From contig CAIKOA010000002.1 in NCBI GenBank assembly GCA_903828955.1, forward strand, positions 1 to 34,494: a DNA stretch of 34,494 nt, in the 5' to 3' direction. This document shows positions 15,328 to 23,434 of the stretch, piece after piece. Each line of letters opens with the position of its first letter. Within the stretch, counting starts at the first letter, position 1. The position numbers were made by a program, and so were the translations under genes. Source of the stretch: an uncultured Microcaldota archaeon (GTDB lineage: Archaea; Micrarchaeota; Micrarchaeia; Anstonellales; Bilamarchaeaceae). The notes beneath the pieces are model-generated. The model saw nothing but the letters and a program-made list of their open reading frames with translations, was not told the origin of the DNA and did not search any database.

Positions 15328-15365
15328 GTGACGGACTAAGGGGGCGCTCCCCCTTGGGCTGTCAC
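15328..15365. terminator. long stem-loop at the tmk stop codon
   Basis: AAGGGGG-CGCT-CCCCCTT (15338-15355) forms a perfect inner stem. GTGAC (15328-15332) and GTCAC (15361-15365) extend it outward with a few wobbles. The tmk stop codon (15364-15362) lies in the outer arm. The structure would protect or terminate the tmk mRNA. Confidence 0.5.
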
Positions 15366-15940
15366 TTCTGCCCTTTCAGCATCATCAGGATTTCGGTGTG
15401 GATTTCCTCTGCCGGCCGCGTCGCATCAAGCGTGACCCACCTGCTGCACATGAAGGAATCCTCCTTGAGCATAAGGAAGCGGTTGCGGACCTTGGAAAGG
15501 TAATCCACATCTAGGTCGTAGCGGTCCGGAGGGACCCCCTCGTTTTTCTTCTGCTCCTGCTTGCGCGAGCATGCGACTTCCGCCGGCAAATCCAGGAGGA
15601 AAACTATGTCCGGGCGTATGAAGCCGATATCCGAAACAATGTCCTTTGCCTGCCCATAGGAGAATTCATCGACTTCGTATGCGATTGTGGACATCACGTA
15701 GCGGTCGATTACGGAAAGGCTGTGGGTTTCTTCCATCTTCTTCTGCTCGTTTGCGATGTCCGCCAGGAAAAGGAGGAAAAGCCCGCGGGGGTGCACCGCT
15801 TCCTTGTTTCTGAGGTAATCCCAAATCGGGGAAAATTGCTTGGTGGGGTATTTGAACGAAGTGATTTCCATCTTTTTCTTAAGGAGCGCAATCTGCGTGT
15901 CCTTCCCGCATCCGTCGATTCCCTCAAATAGCACCCGCAT
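15362..15940 (-). CDS. tmk: thymidylate kinase
   Basis: A 192-aa dTMP kinase that makes dTDP from dTMP and ATP. The P-loop FEGIDGCGKDTQ is at 6-16 and the DRY substrate motif at 79-81 (SVIDRYVMSTIAYE). The strand PDIVFLLDLPAEVACSRK precedes a lid-like region with basic and acidic residues. Length is slightly short of the usual 200-210 aa. ATG 15940 has GGTGGGG about 8 nt upstream. It is divergent from pyrB and probably a single-gene unit closed by the hairpin at its stop codon. Confidence 0.95.
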   Translation of the reverse strand: MRVLFEGIDGCGKDTQIALLKKKMEITSFKYPTKQFSPIWDYLRNKEAVHPRGLFLLFLADIANEQKKMEETHSLSVIDRYVMSTIAYEVDEFSYGQAKDIVSDIGFIRPDIVFLLDLPAEVACSRKQEQKKNEGVPPDRYDLDVDYLSKVRNRFLMLKEDSFMCSRWVTLDATRPAEEIHTEILMMLKGQK

Positions 15941-16022
15941 GTAAAATCCCCACCTTGAATTTTGAAGAAAAATACATTAGGAAACGCATAAAATAAATAC
16001 CTTATCTATGCGCGCACGCGAT

Positions 16023-16050
16023 GGGTTTATATGCGTATATTTGCAAACCC
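16023..16050. promoter_or_regulatory. pyrB promoter with flanking inverted repeat
   Basis: A TATA-like run (GTTTATATGC, 16025-16034) is bracketed by GGGTTT (16023-16028) and AAACCC (16045-16050). The inner part, ATATGCGTATAT, is also nearly symmetric. SD sequence GGGTGGG follows before ATG 16069. A pyrimidine-responsive regulator could bind here, which is inference. Confidence 0.4.
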
Positions 16051-16068
16051 CTAAAGAAGGGTGGGTTA

Positions 16069-16965
16069 ATGGACTTAATATCATTCAGGGAGCTCGAAAA
16101 GAAGGATGTGGAAGACTATTTCCAGCGCGCTGAGGAAATGGACCATCAGCTTGCAAGGAAAAAGGTGGAGAAGCTCGACGGGATCGTCGCAACGATGTTC
16201 TTTGAGCCATCCACACGGACGAAACTCTCTTTCCAGTCCGCCGCGGAAAGGCTAGGGATGCAAGTGGTTGATTTCCTTGGGGAAACAAGCTCGCTCAAAA
16301 AGGGGGAAAGTTTTGAGGATACGATCCGCACGGTGGACGGGTATGCGGACGTAATTGTGATTAGGCACCCGATGGAAGGCTCGGCAAGGCTTGCCTCCGA
16401 ATTCGCAAAGGCCCCGGTCCTAAACGGCGGGGATGGAGGGAACCAGCACCCTTCGCAGACTCTTCTCGACCTTTATACCCTCAAGAAAATGAAGGGGGAA
16501 TTTAAGGGGATGAACGTGCAGCTCGTGGGGGATTTGAAGCACGCGCGCACGATGAGGTCTCTTCTTTTCGGGCTCTCGATGTTCGGTGCGAACGTGAAGC
16601 TTGTTGCCCCGCGCGGGCTCGAGATGGCCCCTGAAGCGGTTGAGGAAGTGAAGAAGAAATTCGGGGCAAAACTGGAATTCTCCGAAGAGATCGATTTTGC
16701 CGGAGCGGATGTCGTGTATGTCTGCAGGATCCAGGAAGAGCGGTTCGAGGACAAATACGAGGCAATGAGCATGAAGAAGAAATTCACCATCAAGCCGGAG
16801 TATCTGCGCGGGGTGAAGAATGATATGATAATACTGCACCCGCTCCCGAAAATCGATGAGATTCCTCCGGAAGTGGACAAGAGCCCGCATGCAAGGTATT
16901 TCGACCAGGCAAGGAACGGGATACCGATGCGCATGGCTATCATAAAGAAAGCGTTGGAGGGGTGA
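16069..16965 (+). CDS. pyrB: aspartate carbamoyltransferase, catalytic subunit
   Basis: A 298-aa enzyme of pyrimidine synthesis that joins carbamoyl phosphate to aspartate. The carbamoyl-phosphate motif FEPSTRT is at 45-51. The loop SLKKGESFEDTIRTV supplies the catalytic Ser and Lys. HPSQTLLDLYTL and the aspartate-binding HPLPKIDEIPPEVD are both present. ATG 16069 is chosen over 16021 because it has GGGTGGG upstream and matches the family start. The stop codon is followed 5 nt later by pyrI, so the two subunits should be made together as the allosteric dodecamer. Confidence 0.97.
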   Translation: MDLISFRELEKKDVEDYFQRAEEMDHQLARKKVEKLDGIVATMFFEPSTRTKLSFQSAAERLGMQVVDFLGETSSLKKGESFEDTIRTVDGYADVIVIRHPMEGSARLASEFAKAPVLNGGDGGNQHPSQTLLDLYTLKKMKGEFKGMNVQLVGDLKHARTMRSLLFGLSMFGANVKLVAPRGLEMAPEAVEEVKKKFGAKLEFSEEIDFAGADVVYVCRIQEERFEDKYEAMSMKKKFTIKPEYLRGVKNDMIILHPLPKIDEIPPEVDKSPHARYFDQARNGIPMRMAIIKKALEG

Positions 16966-16970
16966 AGAAA

Positions 16971-17405
16971 ATGCTTACGGTAGATACGATAGATAACGGG
17001 ACTGTTGTGGACCACATAAAAGCAGGAATGGGAAGGAAGGTCCTGGATTTGATGGGAATCGACCAGAACTACCCGCACAGGGTCGCCCTCATGATCAATG
17101 TGCCGAGCAAGAAGACCGGGAAGAAGGACATACTGAAAATCGAAGGGATATTGGTCTCGGACGAGAAAACGGACCTGATTGCGCTCGTTTCCCCGAAAGC
17201 AACGGTGAACCATATCCAGGGGGGCAAAGTGGTGAAAAAAAGCCAGGCAGAGCTTCCGGAGAAGATAAGCGGGGTTGGGAAATGCCCGAACCCCAAATGC
17301 ATATGCAACTCCGAGAAAGTGCCGACAAGGTTCACTGCGGAGCCGGCGGATGGATACCGCTGCGGATACTGCGAAAGAAGGTTTGCCGCGAGCGAACTGG
17401 TCTGA
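16971..17405 (+). CDS. pyrI: aspartate carbamoyltransferase, regulatory subunit
   Basis: A 144-aa regulatory chain that binds nucleotide effectors and joins catalytic trimers. The allosteric domain starts with TVDTIDNGTVVDHIKAG and VLDLMGI. The C-terminal zinc domain has four cysteines in the family pattern (GKCPNPKCICN and YRCGYCERRF). ATG 16971 is chosen because the GGAGG at the end of pyrB is then about 9 nt upstream; GTG 16962 would overlap pyrB. Several stem-loops follow the stop codon. Confidence 0.96.
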   Translation: MLTVDTIDNGTVVDHIKAGMGRKVLDLMGIDQNYPHRVALMINVPSKKTGKKDILKIEGILVSDEKTDLIALVSPKATVNHIQGGKVVKKSQAELPEKISGVGKCPNPKCICNSEKVPTRFTAEPADGYRCGYCERRFAASELV

Positions 17406-17443
17406 GCGGGGGCTTCCGCCCATCTTTAAAATTCTTTCTTTTA

Positions 17444-17534
17444 CCGTTTTTGGCCTTCTGTATCCCTACGGCAAAAACGGTTCGCCAACGCAATTGGCGA
17501 GAATTCGCCCGCAGGCGAATCAGATATCCAAAAA
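17444..17534. repeat. cluster of stem-loops between pyrI and prs
   Basis: Four inverted repeats lie in about 100 nt: CCGTTTTTGGCC/GGCAAAAACGG (17444-17480, one bulge), TCGCCAA/TTGGCGA (17482-17500), ATTCGCC/GGCGAAT (17503-17520, loop CGCA) and AACCC/GGGTT just after. The second and third share TTCGCC arms and a CGCA loop. The 188-nt gap has no ORF. The set may stabilise or end the pyrBI mRNA or be a dispersed repeat. No known riboswitch was recognised. Confidence 0.55.
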
Positions 17535-17562
17535 CCCTTAGGGGTTCTGCGGGATAGGTTTA

Positions 17563-17571
17563 TCTTTAAAA
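17563..17571 (+). promoter_or_regulatory. prs TATA box
   Basis: CTTTAAAAC lies about 26 bp before ATG 17594, and no SD sequence precedes the ATG, so prs is probably transcribed without a leader. Confidence 0.45.
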
Positions 17572-17593
17572 CACTTTCTTATATCTCTTATTT

Positions 17594-18439
17594 ATGCGGT
17601 TTGTGTGCCCGTCTTTTTCGGATATTTACGCCCCTAATGTGGAAGTGAAGAACTTCCCGGATGGGGACTCATATGTTAGGGTTCCCGATGCAAAGGAAGG
17701 GGCTGGAAAGGACGTTTTCCTCTTTACAAGGCTTTATCCGAACCAGGATGCATCCATATTCCAGACTATTCTAGCGCTTAGAGCAATAAAGGCGGCAAAG
17801 CCAAAGAGCATAACGCTGGTTGTGCCTTACCTTCCTTATTCTAGGCAGGATAAGGTATTCAAGGACGGGGAAGTGAAGAGCGCGGAAATCCTCTGCGAAA
17901 TTCTTGCGCGCGAAGGGGCTGGAAAGCTGGTAACCTTTGACTGCCATTTCCTAAAGAAGGAAGGGGAATTCACTTACGGCGGCTTGAAGATAAAGAATAT
18001 TTCCCTGAATAAGAAGATAATCGAGAAAGCGAGGGAAATTGCGGGCGGAGAAATCGAGATAATGAGCCCGGATGAAGGGGCGAACTACCTTGTGAGTGAT
18101 GTGGGCGGGACTAGCATGAAGAAGGTCCGCGGCGATTACGTTAAAGGCAACGAGGCTTACCGGGAAATAAAGGAAATGAAGATGAGCGCGGATGTGTTGG
18201 GAAAGAGTGTGCTCATAATTGATGATATGATTTCTACGGGCTCGACAATGCTGAAGGCGGTTGAGAACGTTAAAGGGGGCGGGGCAAAAAAAGTGATTTG
18301 CGCGGCTGCCCATGGGTTTTTCCTTAAGGATTCGCTCGCAAAACTAAATGCGAGCGGGGAAGTTTTTGTTTCGGACACCATTCCGTCTCCGGTGTCCGCG
18401 GTTTCAATAAAGCCGGTCCTGGATGGATTGTTCAAATGA
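17594..18439 (+). CDS. prs: ribose-phosphate pyrophosphokinase (PRPP synthase)
   Basis: A 281-aa enzyme that makes PRPP from ribose 5-phosphate and ATP, the shared precursor of purines, pyrimidines and histidine. The substrate-loop motif FPDGDSYVRV is at 21-30, the ATP/flexible-loop region PYLPYSRQDK at 78-87, and the PRPP-binding loop VLIIDDMISTGSTM at 206-219. The length fits the short archaeal (class III-like) form. Its stop overlaps the next gene's start as ATGA. Confidence 0.96.
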   Translation: MRFVCPSFSDIYAPNVEVKNFPDGDSYVRVPDAKEGAGKDVFLFTRLYPNQDASIFQTILALRAIKAAKPKSITLVVPYLPYSRQDKVFKDGEVKSAEILCEILAREGAGKLVTFDCHFLKKEGEFTYGGLKIKNISLNKKIIEKAREIAGGEIEIMSPDEGANYLVSDVGGTSMKKVRGDYVKGNEAYREIKEMKMSADVLGKSVLIIDDMISTGSTMLKAVENVKGGGAKKVICAAAHGFFLKDSLAKLNASGEVFVSDTIPSPVSAVSIKPVLDGLFK

Positions 18440-19575
18440 AGATTGCATATTTTACCGACACCTACCTCCCGAATAACGACGGAGTGGTCACTGCGCTCCT
18501 TAATTACCGCGAGGGATTGGAAAAAAGGGGCCATGAGGTATTTATATTCACTCCGGGAAGCAAGAAGCAGAAGGAGGAGAACGCGGACAAGCACGTCTAT
18601 TATTTCACTTCAGCGGTTTTCAAGCCTTATCCGGATTACAGGCTCTCCCTCTTCCCTTTCCTCTCCGCAAGGAAGCTTGTGAAAAGCGTGGGCGTTGATT
18701 TGGTGCATTCGCACGGGATTGCAACCACAGGGCTTGCGGCAATCCAATGCGCAAACGCAATGAAGGTGCCTGCGATTGCCTCTTTCCATACGATGGTGCC
18801 AAGCGCAACCCATTACCTGACCGGAAGAAAGGACATGCAGGAGATGCTGGAGAAAGTCGCATGGGGATACCTGAAATGGTACTATGGCTTCTTCAGGAAG
18901 GTGATCGTGCCGAGCAGATTTACCGAGAAAATCCTGAATGAGCACGGGATAAAGCACACCATCGTTATCCCTTCGGGGATAGATTACAAATTTTACAGCT
19001 CCGGAAACGGGGAAGCGGTGCGCAAAAAGCACAAACTCGGGAAGAAGAAGGTGGTCCTGCACGTGGGAAGAGTCGTGAAGGAAAAGAACCTTGAGCTGAT
19101 TATAAACGAGGCGCAGTCCATCATAAACAAGGAGCCTAACGCGGTTTTCCTGATTGTCGGGAAGGGGCCTGCAGAAGAGGAATACAAGAACCTTGTGAAG
19201 ATGAAGGGGCTTACGGAGAATTTCATATTCACCGGATTCGTCCCGAAGAACGAGCTCCCCGACTATTATGCTGCTGCGGACGTGTTCGCATTCCCTTCCT
19301 ATTTCGACACCCAGGGGCTGGTCGCACTTGAGGCGATGGCTGCAGGGCTTCCGGTGGTTGCGCCTGAAAAATCAGGCTCGGGAGACTTCATAAAGGACGG
19401 GGTAAGCGGCTACGCATTCAAGGAAGAGGTGGATTTCCGGGAAAAATTGCTCCTTGCCCTTGAGAATGGAAAGGAGCTCGGGCAGAAGGGCAGGGAAATC
19501 GCAAAGGAGTACGATGCGGATGGCAGAGTGGAAGAGCTCCTCAAGTTCTACCAGGAGATATTGAATAAAAAATAG
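18436..19575 (+). CDS. GT4-family glycosyltransferase
   Basis: A 379-aa GT-B enzyme of family GT4. The N-terminal Rossmann domain begins MKIAYFTDTYLPNNDGVV with DLVHSHGIATTG and the SFHTMVP loop. The C-terminal nucleotide-sugar domain has LHVGRVVKEKNLE, a GFVPKNELPDYYAAAD segment and the EX7E-like signature around PSYFDTQGLVALEAMAAGLPVV. This pattern resembles lipid glycosyltransferases such as diacylglycerol glucosyltransferases, so membrane glycolipid synthesis is plausible. The acceptor cannot be read from sequence. It overlaps prs by 4 nt and so is translationally coupled to it. Confidence 0.92.
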   Translation: MKIAYFTDTYLPNNDGVVTALLNYREGLEKRGHEVFIFTPGSKKQKEENADKHVYYFTSAVFKPYPDYRLSLFPFLSARKLVKSVGVDLVHSHGIATTGLAAIQCANAMKVPAIASFHTMVPSATHYLTGRKDMQEMLEKVAWGYLKWYYGFFRKVIVPSRFTEKILNEHGIKHTIVIPSGIDYKFYSSGNGEAVRKKHKLGKKKVVLHVGRVVKEKNLELIINEAQSIINKEPNAVFLIVGKGPAEEEYKNLVKMKGLTENFIFTGFVPKNELPDYYAAADVFAFPSYFDTQGLVALEAMAAGLPVVAPEKSGSGDFIKDGVSGYAFKEEVDFREKLLLALENGKELGQKGREIAKEYDADGRVEELLKFYQEILNKK

Positions 19576-19599
19576 GAATTTTGGGCAGGGAGGCAATCC

Positions 19600-22149
19600 C
19601 TACATCTTCATTTCCTTTATCATGTCCGCGAATTCTCCCCAGGTCTGGAGAAGGACGGAACCCGCCTGCACTTCGAGCTTGAGCATTGTTGCCTCGGGGT
19701 TTCCCGTTGAAATGTATTCGTAGAAGGAATCCTTCTCGCCTTCATCCTCGAACACAACGATGTTCAATCCCTTGTTTATTGAAGAGAGGATGCCTGGGAC
19801 GATGCGGCCCGGCTCATCATAGAGGTGGACATACATGTCCTGCCCGATTACGGTTATCCGCGAATCATAGCCTGGCTCTTTCCCGAGCGGGCTGAACGGA
19901 ATCGCGTTGTTTATGCAGATATCCCTCAGTTTGCGGAAGAACGCGAGCTGCTTCATGCCCCTTCCTGTCTCCTTTTCCCATGAAGAAATCCCGTAATATT
20001 CAAGCTCCTTCTTCACAAAGCCCATCCCTTCCAGCCTTGAGAGCACGTACTCGAGGTTATAGTCGCTGATGAATATGGGCTTCCCCTCATAGAGCATTCC
20101 CTTGAATCCCCCCTTCAGTTCTCCAAGCTTGAGAGGGGTGTTTTTCCATTTGTAGAGTTCGTTTATCTTCTGGAAAATGCCCAGCAGCACTTCCTTCTTC
20201 ATCGGTATCTTGCGGGTGGATTGCGGCGGGAAGTCCGGAATGTCAAGGCCGTACATCGCCACCCCCTGCTTTGCAAAGAGAACGCCGACTATCAATGCCA
20301 CAAAAGCGATTCCCACGGACCCGAGGAAGAATGGCTCGGTGAATATGCTCTTCATCGATGGCTTGCTAACGGCAACATCGGCAGAATAAGTTCCAAGCTT
20401 GAACGTGAATTTATTCTTCCCTGAGTCGAGCGGGGCGCCATTCACCTTTGCGGCTTCCACCGTGACTGACTGGGAACTGGTGAAAGTTTTTGACTTTGCC
20501 TGGTTCCCGTTTATGTAGTAGCTTCCGCTCAGCGGAATCGGCTGCCCGTCAAGAAGGAATTTGAATGTGTAGATGTCTTCCCCGTAGTTTGGCTTTACGG
20601 AGCTGATTGAGAGTTCGCCTACGCGCATGTATGAGCGCGCATATTGCTTTTCTTGGGCATCAACAATCTCCAGGATGTAGTCCCCCCCCGTGAGCCCAAA
20701 ATTATATGCAAAGGTGGGCTGTGAATTGAGCGCAACCTTGCTTGTGGATATCGATTGGCGGTCCACTTCCCCGGTTGAATTCTTCACGGAAAGGAACAGC
20801 CTTTCCTCTCCCCCCTCCTCCCTCAAATCTACGACAATGTCCATCTGGGTGGGCTCGACTGCGGCCGGGGGGATGCTGTGCCCGAGCGTGTAGATGTCTC
20901 CATTGGTGCTCTTCTGGATGTAAGAAACAATGAGGAAGCCCTTTTTGCTCTCGTTGTCGAATGCGAGTATTCTTGCATATTTCTGGTCCCCCTCAAACGT
21001 GGTGGTGAAGAACTCTACGGTGGAGCCTGCTGCGCCGAGCGGCACCATTTCTGCGTTTCCTGCAATTGAATTAAGCCAGGGCATCGTGAGTATCAATGCA
21101 TAAACATCACTTGCCGCATCGGTCCCGTTGCCCCAGCCCCCGTCCAGCGTCTGCGGGAAGAAGAGCATCGTCCCGCCTCCGTAGCTGAATGAACCTATGC
21201 AACCCTGGATGGGAACCCCCCCGCCAACTGAGTAAAGCGGGCTCCTCATCGTTATATTCGTGCATGAAATGGAGCTGGTTGGCTCAAACGAAATCTTCAT
21301 TTTTCCAAGGGACGCGGTGTTGGCCCCGACAACCGCGCCCTGTTTGCTGTACATCTTGTCAAAGGGCTGGCCGATGTAGATCACGGTTACGCCCCTGGAA
21401 AGAAGGTCGTCCAGCTTTGAGCCCTTGTCCGCCAGCATCTGCTCGGGGATGTATCCGCTTGGAACAATCACGAGCGATTGCGATGGGATGGATTTGAGGT
21501 CGTCAAAGCCTATCTCGTTAACCGTCATATGGTAGCCTGAAAGCCTCCTCTCAAGCGAAGCGGCGAACTCCGGGTAGTTCTCTGCCTGGTAGCGGCTGCT
21601 CCTTAGAATGAAAACGGAGGATGGAACCGGAGTGTTGTAAATGTCCACATAGACCGGAACCGCTTCCGCAGTTCCATTGACTGCCATCTGCAGGTACGCG
21701 GTATGGTAGGGCTTTCTCCAGTCAACTGATTCGCTCGCCGTGAGTATGTCCTGCTTTATTATGTTCCCTGAAAAGGACTGCAATTCCTGCGGGTTGAGGA
21801 TTTGGTAAGTTGGGGAAATGGCTGACTGCATGAAGATGGTCATGGTTGCTAGGAGCAGGACCACGAGCAACACTGCGCCGCCGGCCTTCTGCACCAGTCC
21901 GGATTCAAGTATCGAGGGCTTTCTTGGGGGCGGGGCCTCCTTTTCGTGCCCGGGAATTCCTTCCTCTTCGATCTGAACCTGGGCTGCCGCGCCCTTTGGC
22001 TTCAGGAAAGAGAGTATGGAGTCTTTCACTGTGTCGGCAAGCTGCTTTTCCACCTTGCGGTACTTTGATTCGTAGGAATACCTTTTCCGCACCTCAAAGC
22101 GGAAGGATTGTTTTTTTATCTTTATGTCGGGGGCCGCCATTCTTCTCAC
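19600..22149 (-). CDS. large two-TM surface protein of the VirB4-like operon
   Basis: An 849-aa protein I do not recognise. A basic cytoplasmic N-terminus (1-88) leads to TM1 (about 90-110). A large outer-face region (about 111-604) has beta-rich domains, including a SLVIVPSGYIP stretch with a Rossmann-like look and later Ig-like segments (ELSISSVKPNYGEDIYTFKF). TM2 spans about 606-628. The cytoplasmic tail (about 632-849) seems to hold a winged-helix-like part (KKELEYYGISSWEKETG) and an alpha/beta end. It is the last gene of the operon. GTG 22149 overlaps the previous stop as GTGA with GGAG 8 nt before it; ATG 22140 is the alternative. It may be the pore or adhesin partner of the ATPase, which is inference. 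Confidence 0.85.
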   Translation of the reverse strand: MRRMAAPDIKIKKQSFRFEVRKRYSYESKYRKVEKQLADTVKDSILSFLKPKGAAAQVQIEEEGIPGHEKEAPPPRKPSILESGLVQKAGGAVLLVVLLLATMTIFMQSAISPTYQILNPQELQSFSGNIIKQDILTASESVDWRKPYHTAYLQMAVNGTAEAVPVYVDIYNTPVPSSVFILRSSRYQAENYPEFAASLERRLSGYHMTVNEIGFDDLKSIPSQSLVIVPSGYIPEQMLADKGSKLDDLLSRGVTVIYIGQPFDKMYSKQGAVVGANTASLGKMKISFEPTSSISCTNITMRSPLYSVGGGVPIQGCIGSFSYGGGTMLFFPQTLDGGWGNGTDAASDVYALILTMPWLNSIAGNAEMVPLGAAGSTVEFFTTTFEGDQKYARILAFDNESKKGFLIVSYIQKSTNGDIYTLGHSIPPAAVEPTQMDIVVDLREEGGEERLFLSVKNSTGEVDRQSISTSKVALNSQPTFAYNFGLTGGDYILEIVDAQEKQYARSYMRVGELSISSVKPNYGEDIYTFKFLLDGQPIPLSGSYYINGNQAKSKTFTSSQSVTVEAAKVNGAPLDSGKNKFTFKLGTYSADVAVSKPSMKSIFTEPFFLGSVGIAFVALIVGVLFAKQGVAMYGLDIPDFPPQSTRKIPMKKEVLLGIFQKINELYKWKNTPLKLGELKGGFKGMLYEGKPIFISDYNLEYVLSRLEGMGFVKKELEYYGISSWEKETGRGMKQLAFFRKLRDICINNAIPFSPLGKEPGYDSRITVIGQDMYVHLYDEPGRIVPGILSSINKGLNIVVFEDEGEKDSFYEYISTGNPEATMLKLEVQAGSVLLQTWGEFADMIKEMKM

Positions 22150-22874
22150 TGCACCTGCTCCAGGTAGCCCTGGCGCACAAGCTTGTCGAGGGCTCCTTCA
22201 ACCCTTGCTTCCGGAACTAGGTTGTGCTTTGCGAATTCCGGGATGTTTATGGTGCCGTTATGGTCCATTATCCATTCCTGTATCCTGGAAATCAGCACCC
22301 CTTCGGAAACCGCCCCGTGCAGCTTGTCGAAGCTGATTTTCAATTCATCGTTTTCGTTCTTCATCTCGTAGTTTTCCTTGCTCAGGCTCTTCACCTGCGC
22401 CTTGTAGAGGAGCGAGGACCTCCGCAGGTTCTCAACCTCCCTCTTCAAATCATCATAATCCTTGTAGAGTTTCTTATAGTCCGCATTCGCATAGTCGTCC
22501 AGCTGGCGCATCGTTTCCTCCATGAGCTGGTAGACGACACTGTTCTCGATTTCGTAATAAGGGTCCACCAAGGTGAGCATGTTGAGGAGATAGCGGAGCA
22601 AGTCGAGCTTTCTCTTTGTGGGAGCGATTGTAGTGGGTATCGAATATACCACTTCGATCTCGCTTTTCTTGAACTTCATCATGGAGAAGAGGTAGGGGGT
22701 CTTGTCTATGCTCCTGCTTTCTACGTAAGCGATGCTGACCCCTTCTTTTTCCTGCGCAACTTTGAGGAATGAAATCGAGCGGAGCGCCTTTGCAACGTCT
22801 GCAAAGGTTCCCTTTAATTTCACCCTTATGCGGAATCCGTCTATTTTTGGAGGGGAGAGCGATTCTTCTGGCAT
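22146..22874 (-). CDS. coiled-coil protein with C-terminal winged helix (VirB4-like operon)
   Basis: A 242-aa soluble protein of no recognised family. The N-terminal alpha/beta region (about 8-85) contains FRIRVKLKGTFADVAKALRSI. A helical middle is followed by a coiled coil (about 130-185). Residues about 190-242 look like a winged helix (ISRIQEWIMDHNGTINIPEFA and ARVEGALDKLVRQGYLEQ). It lies 4 nt after the upstream gene and overlaps the large surface protein. A cytoplasmic adaptor that binds DNA or the ATPase would fit. Confidence 0.85.
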   Translation of the reverse strand: MPEESLSPPKIDGFRIRVKLKGTFADVAKALRSISFLKVAQEKEGVSIAYVESRSIDKTPYLFSMMKFKKSEIEVVYSIPTTIAPTKRKLDLLRYLLNMLTLVDPYYEIENSVVYQLMEETMRQLDDYANADYKKLYKDYDDLKREVENLRRSSLLYKAQVKSLSKENYEMKNENDELKISFDKLHGAVSEGVLISRIQEWIMDHNGTINIPEFAKHNLVPEARVEGALDKLVRQGYLEQVQ

Positions 22875-22878
22875 TCAA

Positions 22879-23430
22879 TCACTTCTTTCTTGCAGCCTTC
22901 TGGGCAGGCTTTGGAGCATGCTTCGGGGCTGCTTTTGGCGCGGGTTTTTGCGCGGGTTTTGGAGCATGCCTGGGACTCAGCCTCTTTGCGATTTCCTGCG
23001 GGGTTTCCCTCTTCTTCCCTTCCTGCGGGGAAAGGGCGCCTGCAAGCGTTGGCTTTGCGCCTGCCCATTCCCTGGTTTCAAGCCCGGGAGTGTAGCTCAG
23101 GATTGCGAGCGCCGCAATCATGATGCCGAGCACGAGCGCAAAGAAAAGGTTCACGAAGCTGAACGGCGCGCCCAGCAGGAGCGGGGCGAGGAATAATATT
23201 GCGACCACTATCACTGCGGCGGTTGCGTGAAGGACCGCCATCTTCTCGAAGTTCTGCCTCTTCTTCCTGTAGGTTTCAAGGTCGGCATCGCAAACCATGA
23301 GCACGTTGTTCTGGAGTGTCCCGGTTTTCTGCTTCATCTTCTTTATGAAGCGTATCACTGCATCTTCCTTTATCGGGTTCCCGTTTTCTATTTCCTTCTT
23401 GCAGACAATGCAAACGTTTGCCATTTTCAT
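22879..23430 (-). CDS. Cys-motif two-TM protein with Lys/Ala/Pro tail (VirB4-like operon)
   Basis: A 183-aa membrane protein. A CxxC pair (C7, C10) and C47 in the N-terminal 60 residues suggest a small metal-binding knuckle. Two TM segments lie at about 66-84 and 90-113. The C-terminal 40 residues are a repeat-like tail of KPAPKAAPKHAPKP type that is strongly basic. GGAGG is 9 nt before ATG 23430, and the gene starts 4 nt after the ATPase stop. The function is unknown. The tail could bind nucleic acid or the cell membrane. Confidence 0.82.
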   Translation of the reverse strand: MKMANVCIVCKKEIENGNPIKEDAVIRFIKKMKQKTGTLQNNVLMVCDADLETYRKKRQNFEKMAVLHATAAVIVVAILFLAPLLLGAPFSFVNLFFALVLGIMIAALAILSYTPGLETREWAGAKPTLAGALSPQEGKKRETPQEIAKRLSPRHAPKPAQKPAPKAAPKHAPKPAQKAARKK

Positions 23431-23434
23431 CCCC

